A DNA stretch of 64,000 bases from Haloprofundus halobius (GTDB taxonomy: Archaea; Halobacteriota; Halobacteria; Halobacteriales; Haloferacaceae). The stretch is from NCBI RefSeq assembly GCF_020097835.1, contig NZ_CP083666.1, forward strand, positions 2,294,001 to 2,358,000, read 5' to 3'. Each line of letters starts with the position of its first letter. The first letter of the stretch is position 1. Made by a program: the position numbers and the translations under genes. Shown here piece by piece: positions 18,695 to 27,475 of this stretch. Under the pieces are notes generated by a model. That model did not search any database. It was not told the DNA's origin and saw only the letters and a list, made by a program, of their open reading frames with translations.

Positions 18695-19306
18695 ATGGAA
18701 CTGACGACGCGCGGTCGCTACCGGGTGCTCGGCCGACCGCGCGACCCCGACGAACTGCTCTTGGTCGAACTCGACGAGGAGTCGTTCGACCCGACGTACG
18801 TTCGGACCGACGGGTACGAAGACCGTCTCGGCGACGAGGTAGCGGCACTACGCCCCGGGTACGTTGTTGAGGCGACGCTGGCGTGGGACGACGACGGAAC
18901 GCCCGCGTTCGACGCGCTCACCGTCGAACGTCAGAGTCGGGTCGAGTTCGTCGACGATGTCACAGGACTGTTCGAAGCCGCGCGGGAGACGTGGAACGAG
19001 GCGGTCGCCGCCGGCGACGGGATGAACTCCCGTGTGACGCGCGACACCGACGGCCGGGCGAACGGTGCCCTCTACGTGTTCGCCGAGCAACCGGGGGCAC
19101 GCGATCTGTTCGACGAGTTCCGAAGCGGCGTGCTCCCGCTGGAACCACTCGTCGAGCGCGTGAACGAGGAGCGAGGCGACGACGACCCGCGCGAGGTGTT
19201 CGTGATGCGTCCGGTCGACGGGCAGTTCGTCGTCGTCTACATAGTCTTCGAGAAGGGAGGAATGTTGGCGAACACGGTCCGAGAGACGTACGACTGTCCT
19301 CGATAA
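18695..19306 (+). CDS. Conserved haloarchaeal protein, unknown function (DUF6663-like)
   Basis: 203 residues, soluble, acidic. The first part (about 1-75) looks like a small beta-barrel (TRGRYRVLG...LLLVEL), and the rest is alpha/beta, with the well-conserved-looking end VVVYIVFEKGGMLANTVRETYDCPR beginning near residue 178. I believe this is the family listed as DUF6663, but that is from memory. Divergent from the histidine kinase with a 138-base gap. No function can be assigned. Confidence 0.6.
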   Translation: MELTTRGRYRVLGRPRDPDELLLVELDEESFDPTYVRTDGYEDRLGDEVAALRPGYVVEATLAWDDDGTPAFDALTVERQSRVEFVDDVTGLFEAARETWNEAVAAGDGMNSRVTRDTDGRANGALYVFAEQPGARDLFDEFRSGVLPLEPLVERVNEERGDDDPREVFVMRPVDGQFVVVYIVFEKGGMLANTVRETYDCPR

Positions 19307-19358
19307 CGGGCAACGCTGCTCCAGTAGACGAGAGCCAAGCGGTGAAAGGGTGCGGCCG

Positions 19359-20711
19359 TTACGTCTCGACTGTCTCTGCTCGCGGGAAGTGGTCTATCGT
19401 CTCCGCGCGGAACCGTTCCTCGTCGAACTCGTGGTCGTCGCCGAGGAACTCGACGACCCGCTTCGCGTCGTTCATCGCGTTCTTCAGGCAGGTCGACGCG
19501 CCGGGCGACGGCGTGATGTTGAAGATGATGTCGTCGCCGAGTATCGTCGCTTCGCCCATGTCGAGCGCCTTCGCGTCGGTGTCGACGATCTGCGGTCGCA
19601 CGCCGCCGTAACCCTTCGCGCGGTCGATATCGTCGAGTTCGACGGTGGGGACGACCTTCTGGACGTTCGGAAGGAACGCTCGCTTGCCGACCTCGGGAAC
19701 GTCGTAGACGAGGTTCCGGAGGACGTACGGGAGCAGGATTCGGTCCGAGAGGACGTTGGCGTAACTCAGGAACGAGTCGAGGCTCAGGCCGAACACGTCG
19801 AAGAAGTCGCCGACCGTCGAGATACGGCCGCGTTCGAGCGCCGGGACGACTTTCGCGGTCGGACCGAACCGCGTGATCGAGTCGTCGTGGACGTCGGCGT
19901 CGCCGTGGACCGCCGCGAACGGCAGTTTCCTCATCTGGAGCGTGTACACTTTCCCGTTCAGCAGGTCGTCAGCGAGGAAGAAACTCCCCGCGACGGGCAA
20001 AAGCGACAGGTTCTCGCCGTACCCCATCTCCTTGGCGATCTGGAGGCTGTGCGACCCCGCGGCGACTACGGCGACGTCGGAGCGGAACCGGCCCTCGTCG
20101 GTCTCGATGCTGAAGCCGTTGCCTCGGTCGACGAGGTTCGTCACCTTCGTCCCGGTGTACACGTCGACGCCCGGTTGCCCCTCGGCCTCCTGTACGAACG
20201 ACTCCGACGTCTCGCCGTAGTCGACGACGTAGCCGTCGGGGGTCTGCAGCGCCAGTAGCCGCTCGTCGGGGTCTCTCCCCTCGACCACCTTCGGTTCGAG
20301 TTCCTCGATTTCGTCGCGGCCGATGGCCTCGAGTTTCGGGAACAGGTCGCCGAACCCCTCGTCCTCGTGTCGCGTCCGCAGTTCCCGGACTTCCTCGTCG
20401 CCGACCGCGAGCACCATCTTGCTCCGCTTACTGTGCATCTCGCGGTCGGGGTCGACGTTCTCGAGATACCCCGCCAGTAACTCCGCGCCCTCCTTGACCT
20501 CCTCGGCCTTTTCGAGGGTGTAGTTCGTCTCGATGTCGCCGAAGTGAAGCGTCTGAGAGTTGTTCGTGTGATGGGAGTTTATCGCCGCGATTTCGTCTTC
20601 CTTCTCGAACAGCGCGACGTTCTCGATGTCGGTGAAGTTCGACACCGCGTAGAGCAACGACGCCCCGCTGATTCCCCCGCCGATGATGACCAAATCATAG
20701 TTCTCAGGCAT
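19359..20711 (-). CDS. mqo: FAD-dependent malate:quinone oxidoreductase-like protein
   Basis: 450 residues. The N-terminal FAD-binding motif is DLVIIGGGISGASLLYAVS (residues 6-24); HTNNSQTLHFGDIETNY and the C-terminal NITPSPGASTCLKNA match the malate:quinone oxidoreductase family. It would oxidise malate to oxaloacetate and give electrons to menaquinone at the membrane, bypassing NAD-dependent malate dehydrogenase. A related 2-hydroxyglutarate oxidase (LhgO type) is the alternative. Monocistronic; the upstream 200 bases hold its promoter. Confidence 0.85.
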   Translation of the reverse strand: MPENYDLVIIGGGISGASLLYAVSNFTDIENVALFEKEDEIAAINSHHTNNSQTLHFGDIETNYTLEKAEEVKEGAELLAGYLENVDPDREMHSKRSKMVLAVGDEEVRELRTRHEDEGFGDLFPKLEAIGRDEIEELEPKVVEGRDPDERLLALQTPDGYVVDYGETSESFVQEAEGQPGVDVYTGTKVTNLVDRGNGFSIETDEGRFRSDVAVVAAGSHSLQIAKEMGYGENLSLLPVAGSFFLADDLLNGKVYTLQMRKLPFAAVHGDADVHDDSITRFGPTAKVVPALERGRISTVGDFFDVFGLSLDSFLSYANVLSDRILLPYVLRNLVYDVPEVGKRAFLPNVQKVVPTVELDDIDRAKGYGGVRPQIVDTDAKALDMGEATILGDDIIFNITPSPGASTCLKNAMNDAKRVVEFLGDDHEFDEERFRAETIDHFPRAETVET

Positions 20712-20919
20712 AGTTTGCTGTGGTAGTCGATTCCGGTTCAGTGGTCTCTCCCGGCGGTTAATTCACTTTTCATACGAGTATCTCTCGCCGTCGTGACGTA
20801 TCGATGCGCGTTGTCGGATAGACGGTGCGGAGAACCCGTGTGCCGCGCCTCGACGTCCGAATGGGAGCGCAGGTCGCGTCCGCCAGAGGTCACCCCGTAA
20901 CCCGACTCGTTTCGGATCG

Positions 20920-21362
20920 CTATCGCACTACCTCGTCGGATTCGACCTCCCACTCGTCGAACAGCGCGACGACGTTCCGTTCGATTTCGTCGCGGATTCG
21001 ACGCACTTCGTCGAGGTCGCGCCCGTGCGGGTCGCCGAGGGCCCAGTCGCGCACGTCGACACCCGACGACGCGTCGAGTTCGAGCGTCGAACAGCCCATC
21101 GTCGCGACAACGTCGCAGGACTCCAGTTCGTCGGCGGATACCTCCCTCGGTGTCGCTTCGAGAGGTCGATGTCGAGTTCGCGCATCGCTTCGACGACCTC
21201 GTCGTGGACGCGGTCGGCGGGCCGGGTGCCGCCGGTGACGCCGGTGACGATGTCCACTTCGTCGACGAGTCCCCGGCGCTCGCGCTCGGCGAAGGCGGTC
21301 GCCATCTGACTCCGTCCGGCGTTCTGGACGCAGACGAAGCCGAGTCGCGCGTTTTCTCTCAT
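20920..21362 (-). pseudogene. LMW phosphatase/ArsC-like gene with a frameshift
   Basis: The first about 68 codons from ATG 21362 read as a low-molecular-weight phosphatase with the P-loop CVQNAGRS (Cys-x5-Arg), ending ELDIDLS. From about 21160 the homology continues only in another frame (EATPREVSADELE...VATMGCS...DVRDWALGDPHGRDLD), to the TAG at 20920. A single missing base near 21159-21161 (one base absent from the CTCTCGAAG context) would restore one frame. The intact relative at 41778-42203 has the same order of motifs. Either a recent inactivation or a sequencing error. Confidence 0.8.
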
Positions 21363-21477
21363 GGGACGACGTCGGTCGGTCAGTCCCTTGACGGTTCCTC
21401 TGAGAACTATATAGCGCTCCGAACCGCCGACTGGGCGTGGTCCGTGCGCTCGCGGACGTGAGAACCGAAATCCGGGA

Positions 21478-21552
21478 TGGGCCCTGCCGGATTTGAACCA
21501 ACGACCACTCGGTTATGAGCCGAGCGCTCTAACCAGACTGAGCTAAGGGCCC
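21478..21552 (-). tRNA. tRNA with CAU anticodon (elongator Met or Ile2)
   Basis: 75 bases. The acceptor stem GGGCCCT pairs with AGGGCCC, discriminator A. The anticodon loop reads CTCATAA between CGG...CCG arms, so the anticodon is CAU. The first pair is G-C, not the A-U of archaeal initiators, so it is elongator Met or the Ile2 tRNA whose C34 is modified to agmatidine; sequence alone does not decide for me. No CCA is encoded. It is followed by no obvious tail duplicates. Confidence 0.9.
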
Positions 21553-21662
21553 TCGTTCGTCGTACTATCGGGCTTCCCTTTAGCGTTATCTATCGACACT
21601 ATGTCCCAGTAACCGTGTTCGGAGGGACACCACTCGTCGAAGCGACGTTCGAGAGAAAACGA

Positions 21663-21767
21663 CGCCGTCGCCAGGACTCGAACCTGGGACCACCTCGTGA
21701 CTGCGGTAAACAGTCGGGGACTACTCACCTTAACAGCGAGGTGCTCTACCAACTGAGCTACGACGGC
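21663..21767 (-). tRNA. tRNA-Asn(GUU) with a 32-base intron
   Basis: 105 bases on the minus strand. Acceptor GCCGTCG pairs with CGACGGC, discriminator G. D-arm GCTC/GAGC, anticodon stem CCTCG/CGAGG, T-arm CCAGG/CCTGG. The loop reads CTGTTA before an insert, so the anticodon is GTT. Exon 1 is 21731-21767, exon 2 is 21663-21698, and 21699-21730 is an intron at the canonical position after base 37. The exons add up to 73 bases. It would be cut by the archaeal splicing endonuclease at a bulge-helix-bulge. Confidence 0.9.
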
Positions 21768-21911
21768 TTGCTGCACCTCTTCGTATTCGGGTTGATTTGA
21801 TAGGGCTTTCGTTTTCCCCCGACCCCGTCTATCGGTCGCACACCATTCAAGCCGCCGAGAGACCGCCCGCGCACCGACACGTTTTCGCCGCGACCGGCCG
21901 AAGCCGGGACA

Positions 21912-23264
21912 ATGACCGACCTCGACAGCGTCGTCGCGGCCGTCCGCGAGCGCATCGACCCCGACGCCGACGAACGCGCCGCCCTCGCGGCGGCCGTCGA
22001 CGCCCTCCGCGAGCGTGTCGAGGCCACCGTCTCCGACCTCCCCGTCGAGGCCGACGCCGTTCAGGTCGGTAGCACCGCCCGCGGGACGTGGCTCTCCGGC
22101 GACCGCGACATCGACCTGTTCGTCCGCTTCCCGCCGGCGCTCCCGCGCGAGGAGCTCGAACGCTACGGACTGGAAATCGGCCGCGCCGTCCTTCCGGGCG
22201 GTCACGAGGAGTACGCCGAACACCCGTACGTCAAGGGCGACTTCGAGGGGTTCGACGTGGACCTAGTCCCCTGTTACGACGTGCCCGAGGCGACCGACAT
22301 CCAGTCGGCAGTCGACCGGACGCCCTTCCACAACGCCTACCTCGACGCCAAACTGGACGACGACCTTCGAGCCGACGTTCGCGTGTTCAAACGCTTCCTC
22401 AAAGGCATCGGTGCGTACGGCAGCGACCTCCGCACGAAGGGGTTCTCCGGCTACCTCTCGGAACTCCTGATTCTGGAACACGGCGGCTTCGAACCGCTGC
22501 TTCGCGCCGCCGCCGACTGGCACCCGCCCGTCGAGTTCGACCCCGAAGATCACGGCCGGGCGACGTTCGACGACCCGCTCGTCGTCATCGACCCGACCGA
22601 CCCGGAGCGAAATGTCGCCGCCGTGCTCTCGGCGGCGAACGTCGCCCGCCTGCAGCACTACGCCCGCGAGTTGCTCGCCGAACCGCGCGAAGCGTTGTTC
22701 TTCCCGCCGGACGAGCAGTCGTACTCGCGGGTCGACGTCCGCGAGCAGCTCTCGCGGCGCGGGACCCACCCCGTCGCCGTCGTCTTCGACGCGCCCGAAA
22801 TCGTCGAAGACCAACTCTACCCGCAGTTAGAGAAGTCGCTGTCGGGCGTCGTCTCCGAACTCGACCGCCGCGGCTTCGCCCCGCTGCGGGCGACGGCGAT
22901 GGCGGACGGCCGCGCGGTGCTGTTCGTCGAGTGCTCGGTCGCCGAACGCTCGGCGTTTGCGCGTCACGACGGCCCGCCGGTCGCCGTGCGACAGCACGCG
23001 ACCGGTTTCTTCGAGAAGTACCAGGGAGCCGACGACGTGTACGGCCCCTTCATTGACGGTGACCGGTACGTCGTCGAGCGCGAGCGCGCGTTCACGACGC
23101 CCGAGGCGCTCCTGTCGAGCGACGCGCTGTTCGACGTGGCGCTGGGCGCGCAGGTGGGGTCGGTACTGGGAGAACGGTACGAGGTGCTCGTCGGCGACGA
23201 CGTGGCGACGCTGGCCGACGAGTTCGGCGACGAACTCCGCGCTCACTTCGAACCGCGGCCGTAG
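21912..23264 (+). CDS. cca: CCA-adding enzyme (archaeal class I tRNA nucleotidyltransferase)
   Basis: 450 residues, the usual archaeal size. The nucleotidyltransferase motif is GSTARGTWLSGDRDIDLF (residues 53-70) with catalytic Asp66/Asp68; a third Asp lies in GFDVDLVPCY. The rest fits the palm, body and tail of class I enzymes, including KRFLKGIGAYGSDLRTKGFSGYL split over about residues 157-180. It adds or repairs the 3' CCA of tRNAs, none of which is encoded in the tRNA genes here. It starts divergently from the two tRNA genes just upstream. Confidence 0.95.
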   Translation: MTDLDSVVAAVRERIDPDADERAALAAAVDALRERVEATVSDLPVEADAVQVGSTARGTWLSGDRDIDLFVRFPPALPREELERYGLEIGRAVLPGGHEEYAEHPYVKGDFEGFDVDLVPCYDVPEATDIQSAVDRTPFHNAYLDAKLDDDLRADVRVFKRFLKGIGAYGSDLRTKGFSGYLSELLILEHGGFEPLLRAAADWHPPVEFDPEDHGRATFDDPLVVIDPTDPERNVAAVLSAANVARLQHYARELLAEPREALFFPPDEQSYSRVDVREQLSRRGTHPVAVVFDAPEIVEDQLYPQLEKSLSGVVSELDRRGFAPLRATAMADGRAVLFVECSVAERSAFARHDGPPVAVRQHATGFFEKYQGADDVYGPFIDGDRYVVERERAFTTPEALLSSDALFDVALGAQVGSVLGERYEVLVGDDVATLADEFGDELRAHFEPRP

Positions 23265-23284
23265 CGACGCGATCCAAAGCGTCG

Positions 23285-24298
23285 CTACGCCGAGTCGAGA
23301 CCGTAGCGGTCGAGCAGTTCGTCGACGATCTCGACCGTCTCCTCGTCGGGGTCCTCGTCGGGGTCCATCGGGCGGCGACCGTCGAACGTCTCGTGGACGG
23401 TGGCGACGCCCTCAGAGAGCGTGTCGAGGCCGTATCCGCCCTCCAGAACGAACGAGAGCGCGGCGTCGGTCTCCTCGGCGAGCATCCGGACGGCGTCGGT
23501 CAAGAGGGCGTATCCCTCGGTAGAGACGCGCATCCGCGAGATGGGGTCGTGGCGGTGTGCGTCGAAGCCCGCGCTGACGACGAGCAGGTCGGGGTCGAAC
23601 GACTCGAAGACGGGGGCGAGTCCCGACTCGACGACGTACAGGTAGTCGGCGTCGCCGCTGCCGGCCGCCAGCGGGGCGTTGAACGTCGCCAGTTCGCCGT
23701 CGCCCTCGCCGGTCTCGTCGAGTTCGCCCGTGCCGGGGTAGAGGCCGTCCTCGTGGATGGAGGCGTAGAACACGTCGCCGCGGTCGTAGAAGATGTCCTG
23801 CGTGCCGTTGCCGTGGTGGACGTCCCAGTCGAAGATAGCGACGCGTTCGGCGTCTCCGTCGTCGAGCACCGCCTGGGCGGCGACTGCGGCGTTGTTGAAG
23901 TAGCAAAAGCCCATCGCGTCGTCGAAGACGGCGTGGTGCCCCGGGGGTCGGCCGAGTGCGAACGGGGTGTTTCGACCGTCGTTTCCGTCGAGCGCCGCGC
24001 GGGCGGCCCACTGGGAGAGGCCGGCGCTGGCGAGCGCGGCGTCCCACGTTCCCTCGCAGGCGACGGTGTCGGGGTCCCAGTTGCCGCCGCCGCTGGCGCA
24101 GAACTCCTTGACCGCCTCGACGTAGTCGTCGTCGTGGACGCGCATGACCTCCGACTCCGTCGCCGGGTCGGCGTCGACGTACTCGACGCCGTGGCGTTTC
24201 TTCAGTCCCTCGCGGATGGCGAGGAGACGGTCGGCCGTCTCCGGGTGACGCGGGCCGGTGTCGTGTTCGAGGCACGTCTCGTTGTAGCCGAACTTCAT
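23285..24298 (-). CDS. Histone deacetylase family protein
   Basis: 337 residues. The class II-like deacetylase core is clear: RPPGHHA (117-123) with the catalytic His pair, FDWDVHHGNGTQDIF (156-170) with zinc ligands Asp159 and His161, a later zinc ligand in SAGFDAHRHDP, and LEGGY near the end. The family removes acetyl groups from lysine or from small acetylamines. Its start lies 2 bases after the stop of the histone gene on the same strand, so the two form an operon. This suggests, but does not prove, that the histone or other chromatin proteins are substrates. Confidence 0.9.
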   Translation of the reverse strand: MKFGYNETCLEHDTGPRHPETADRLLAIREGLKKRHGVEYVDADPATESEVMRVHDDDYVEAVKEFCASGGGNWDPDTVACEGTWDAALASAGLSQWAARAALDGNDGRNTPFALGRPPGHHAVFDDAMGFCYFNNAAVAAQAVLDDGDAERVAIFDWDVHHGNGTQDIFYDRGDVFYASIHEDGLYPGTGELDETGEGDGELATFNAPLAAGSGDADYLYVVESGLAPVFESFDPDLLVVSAGFDAHRHDPISRMRVSTEGYALLTDAVRMLAEETDAALSFVLEGGYGLDTLSEGVATVHETFDGRRPMDPDEDPDEETVEIVDELLDRYGLDSA

Positions 24299-24300
24299 CG

Positions 24301-24732
24301 CTACTCGAAGAGGGAGAAGTACGTCTCGATGTCTTCGGCCTGGACGGTGCGCCGGTCGGCGTGGTGGGCGAGTTTCGTCGCCGCGCTCGCGACGTTGTTG
24401 GCGTAATCTTCGAGGATGTCCGCGAGCGCGATGCGCGCCTCCATCGAGACGCGGTACTGGTCGTCGATATCGAGTCGCGCGATTCGGTCGATGGGGGCGA
24501 TGGGGAGTTCGAGCGCGTCGCGGCTGACGACCTGTTCGACGCCGAAGTCCTCGGCCATCAGTGTCTTTCGACCGTCCGCCGTCGCGTGTTCGGCGGCGTC
24601 CTCGGCGAGTCGCGCGCCGTGGAGTTGGATGCGACGTGCGAGTTCTTCGGCCGCGTCGGCGCTGACTCGGAGTTCGCCCGCGTTCCGTCGGATGAGCGTG
24701 TCGACGGGGGCGAACGGTAACTCGACACTCAT
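24301..24732 (-). CDS. hstA: Archaeal doublet histone
   Basis: 143 residues made of two histone folds in tandem (about 1-70 and 75-143). Each repeat starts with a similar motif (LPFAPVDTLIRR and LPIAPIDRIARL) and contains the helix-strand-helix endings ATADGRKTLMAEDF and HADRRTVQAEDI. Such fused histones are the haloarchaeal form; the dimer equivalent folds within one chain. It is acidic as expected for a halophile. First gene of the pair with the deacetylase; rpa lies 133 bases upstream on the same strand. Confidence 0.95.
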   Translation of the reverse strand: MSVELPFAPVDTLIRRNAGELRVSADAAEELARRIQLHGARLAEDAAEHATADGRKTLMAEDFGVEQVVSRDALELPIAPIDRIARLDIDDQYRVSMEARIALADILEDYANNVASAATKLAHHADRRTVQAEDIETYFSLFE

Positions 24733-24865
24733 ACCCTGATACCAGTCGGTGCGGTGTATAATGCTTTGCGTTGGGGACGCGTCGGCGACTCGCACGCCGG
24801 ACCGAGACAGCGTCGGCTCTCGGAACTGTGGAGACGAACCATCGTCGGAATCGACTCGACGGGGC

Positions 24866-26323
24866 TCAGAGCACTTCGTCGGCGTCGATACGGTCTCCCG
24901 AGAGCGTTCCGCGGACGGTGACCGTCTCGCCGAGTCGGAGATTCGCGCCGGTGTCGACGCTGCGCGTCTCGGTGCCGTTGTCGAGGATGACCGGGTCGCC
25001 CGCCTGGACGACGGTACCGGTGAACTCGACCGTCTCGCCGTCGGCGCTCGCGTCCTCGGTTTCGACTGTCGCCGCCGCGGCGGTGCCGTTGGAAGCGGAG
25101 GGGCCGTCAGACGCGCCGCTGTCGCTCGAAGAACCGCTCGACTCGCCGCCGAACGCGGAGAGGCCACCGGCGTTCGAGCTCGCGTCGTCGCTCGCGCCCG
25201 AGTCGCTGGAGGCGGGCGCGTCCTTCTGGACGGTCACCGTCGAGCGCCACCCGGCGGAGGCCTCGATGTCCTCCTGCCAGCCGTCTTTGATTTCGACGTC
25301 CGCAAGGACGACGTGGTCGGCGAGTTCGACCTCGGTGTCGGCTTTCTCGCCCCAGAGCGCGACGCGCACGTCGCCGGTGTCGTCCTTCACGCGGATGTTT
25401 CTGACCTGTCCCTCCGAGCCGTCGTTGCGCTCGAACGTCCGCTTGGGGTCGGCCTCGATGACGCCGCCGGCGATGTCGACGGTCTGGCCGATCTCGAGCG
25501 AGCCGATGTCGGTCGTCTCGGGGACGTACTGGACGGTCTCGTCGAGGCGCTCGACCGCACCGCGCGAGCCGACGTGGAGTTCGAGGTTACCGTCGCGCTC
25601 GCGGACGTAGCCGTCGACGACTTCGACGCTCTCCCCGGCGTCGAACTCCTCGGCGAGGTCGGCTTTGTCGTCCCAGAGCGTGACGCGGATGCGTCCCGTC
25701 GGATCGCCGAGTGCGAGGTTCGAGACGCGGCCCTCCGAGCCGTCGTCGCGCGAGAACGTGCGGACGGTGCCGCTGTCGAGCACCTGTCCCTTCAGGTTCA
25801 CGTCCGAGAGACCGAGCGAGAGATCTTCGACGCGGTAGCTGTCGAGAATCTGCACGTCGACTTCGGCGTCGGGGTCGGGTTCCGCCTGGTCGACGTTCAC
25901 CTCGACGCCGTTGTAGCCGTCCTTCGGGCGGCCTTTGATGCGGAGCACCTCTCCCACGTCGAGTTCGCCCTCGGCGATGGACTCGGCAATCTCGTCCCAG
26001 AAGGAGATACGGATTCTCCCCGTCTCGTCGGCGACTTCGACGTTGACGACGCGGCCGTCCTCGTCCTCGCCGTCGCGCTCGAACGTCCGGAGGTCGCCGA
26101 CGCTGACGACCTTCGCGACGAACTTCACCTCGTCCATCCCGGGTTCGACGTCGGCGATGCCGTTGACTTCCTCGTCGCGGAGTTCGTGGGCGATGAGCAT
26201 CGCCGCCGTCTCCTCGTCGGCGAGGCCGCCCATCTGTTCGACCTTCTCTTCGACTGCGGCTTCGAACTCCTCGAACTCGACGTCGGTGTCGAGGTCCTCG
26301 TACACCTCTTCTATCGCGCCCAT
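24866..26323 (-). CDS. rpa: Replication protein A-like single-stranded DNA-binding protein
   Basis: 485 residues. After an N-terminal helical part (1-45) come three consecutive OB-fold units (about 60-155, 165-265, 270-370), each with a FxRxDGxEGxVxN...xDxTGxIRxxxWD pattern, then a Ser/Ala/Gly-rich acidic linker and a fourth, C-terminal OB-like segment (about 430-485, VEFTGTVVQAGDP...). It binds and protects single-stranded DNA in replication and repair. ATG 26323 starts MGAIEEVYE. It lies upstream of the histone gene on the same strand. I believe it is the rpa2-type gene of Haloferax. Confidence 0.9.
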   Translation of the reverse strand: MGAIEEVYEDLDTDVEFEEFEAAVEEKVEQMGGLADEETAAMLIAHELRDEEVNGIADVEPGMDEVKFVAKVVSVGDLRTFERDGEDEDGRVVNVEVADETGRIRISFWDEIAESIAEGELDVGEVLRIKGRPKDGYNGVEVNVDQAEPDPDAEVDVQILDSYRVEDLSLGLSDVNLKGQVLDSGTVRTFSRDDGSEGRVSNLALGDPTGRIRVTLWDDKADLAEEFDAGESVEVVDGYVRERDGNLELHVGSRGAVERLDETVQYVPETTDIGSLEIGQTVDIAGGVIEADPKRTFERNDGSEGQVRNIRVKDDTGDVRVALWGEKADTEVELADHVVLADVEIKDGWQEDIEASAGWRSTVTVQKDAPASSDSGASDDASSNAGGLSAFGGESSGSSSDSGASDGPSASNGTAAAATVETEDASADGETVEFTGTVVQAGDPVILDNGTETRSVDTGANLRLGETVTVRGTLSGDRIDADEVL

Positions 26324-26670
26324 CTCAGAGCCACCCCTGCGGTCGGTGTTTCCGAACCGTAGAATCTGCGACACCCATAATCGTGTAGCGAAGCAGGGAA
26401 GGCCCGCGCTTAAGCGTTGTCCTTGGTAGGGTAGAGTGGTGCAGTCTCTCGATTTTCGTGATGTCTACGGGGAAATTCACGGTGGATGTTACGTCGGTTA
26501 TGGTAGAAAAACGCTCGCGACGGAGGTGGGTTCCGCGCGGGGCGTCGCCGCGAAGTGTCGTCGCGGAGTGTCTCCGTGGAGCGTTGTCGCGGAGTGCCTC
26601 CGTGAAGTGTCGTAGCAAAGGGTCGTCAGCGTCAGCGAGCACCGTCGGAGGACGCGGTCGAAGCGCGAAC
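26324..26670. other. Intergenic stretch with tandem repeats
   Basis: 347 bases between the start of rpa and the end of the lipoprotein gene. It holds an AT-rich part (about 26370-26500, rpa promoter region) and the 26-bp tandem repeat described separately. No coding frame there looks real. Confidence 0.6.
26554..26620. repeat. 26-bp tandem repeat, about 2.6 copies
   Basis: Copies at 26554-26579, 26580-26605 and a partial one at 26606-26620. The core is TCGCGGAGTG(T/C)CTCCGTG, which contains short inverted parts (CGGAG...CTCCG), so each unit can fold into a small hairpin. A further worn fragment precedes it. Not a CRISPR: the copies directly abut. Confidence 0.75.
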
Positions 26671-27225
26671 TCACTCCGTCGCGGTCGACGAGGTGACCGT
26701 AGTTTGGCCGTCGGCACCGTCGTGAACCACGTCGACAGTACCGGGCGTTCCGTCCTCGAACACGACGCGGAGTTCGTAGCCGCGGCTGACGAGCGCCTGC
26801 GTACAGGCCTCGTCCTCGTCTCGTTCCTCCTCCGTCGCGACGACGACGGAGAGGCGGTCGTCGGAGGGGTCGTACTCGGCGCTGTCGAGGACGGCCTCCG
26901 AACAACCGTTTCGTCCCCGGATACAGCCCTCGACGACGACCGTGTCGCCGTCGCGGGAGACCGTCGCCGATCCAGCTCGGTCGCAGTCGCCCGTGCGCTC
27001 GAACGCTCGGTCGGCGATTCTCGGTGCGCTCTCGTCGGAGTCCTCGCCGGGCGTCTCCGTCTCGCCGTCGGTGCCGTCGGCGCCGCCGGAGTCGGCGTCC
27101 GTGCCGTCGTCACCGTTTTCGCCGTCATCGCCGTTCGTTCCATCGTCTGTTCCGCTACTCGTGCACCCCGCGAGAGCGACGGCGGCGAGCACGGTCGTTC
27201 GTCCGAGGAACGTTCGTCGGTCCAT
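26671..27225 (-). CDS. Tat-exported lipoprotein, unknown function
   Basis: 184 residues. The N-terminus DRRTFLGRTTVLAAVALAGC has the twin arginine and a lipobox with Cys20 as the lipid anchor. A Gly/Asp/Glu-rich spacer (to about 65) leads to a domain of about 110 residues with four Cys (CDRAG, GCIRGRNGC, ACTQAL), which may form disulfides outside the cell. The start is ATG 27225. Small halophile lipoproteins of this type are common; no function is visible. Confidence 0.7.
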   Translation of the reverse strand: MDRRTFLGRTTVLAAVALAGCTSSGTDDGTNGDDGENGDDGTDADSGGADGTDGETETPGEDSDESAPRIADRAFERTGDCDRAGSATVSRDGDTVVVEGCIRGRNGCSEAVLDSAEYDPSDDRLSVVVATEEERDEDEACTQALVSRGYELRVVFEDGTPGTVDVVHDGADGQTTVTSSTATE

Positions 27226-27325
27226 ACCAACCCGAACGAGAGCTCTTTTCAAATGCCTTCCGTACGGTCAAAAATCTCTTTGGGTCACTATCCGGACTGC
27301 AGTTTCGTCGGTCGGGGTCGAAAAT

Positions 27326-27475
27326 GGACGGCTGAAGGACGGTAACCGCGACCTGACCGCCCACGGCAAACACCCCCACATCTTCCCCTCGATCGCCCGC
27401 GCGTACGGCAGACGGCAGACGCCGTTTCGGTTGAAGAAACTCCTGCTCGTCTACGAACGCGTCGCCCGCGAGTAG
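27326..27475 (+). pseudogene. 3' remnant of an unidentified gene
   Basis: About 49 codons ending in TAG at 27475 show normal halophile codon use (mostly G or C in third position) and a plausible protein tail (HPHIFPSIARAYGRRQTP, then FRLKKLLLVYERVA), but there is no upstream start with coding character; just before it the sequence turns into the AT-rich promoter of the lipoprotein gene. I read it as the surviving end of a gene cut off by deletion or rearrangement. I do not recognise the family. Confidence 0.45.

Noticed and set aside
24749-26362. 537-codon plus-strand frame over the rpa gene
   Set aside because: A mirror of the acidic RPA reading; no domain and no start context.
26554-26620. 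CRISPR array
   Set aside because: Repeats abut without spacers and there are no cas genes in the window.
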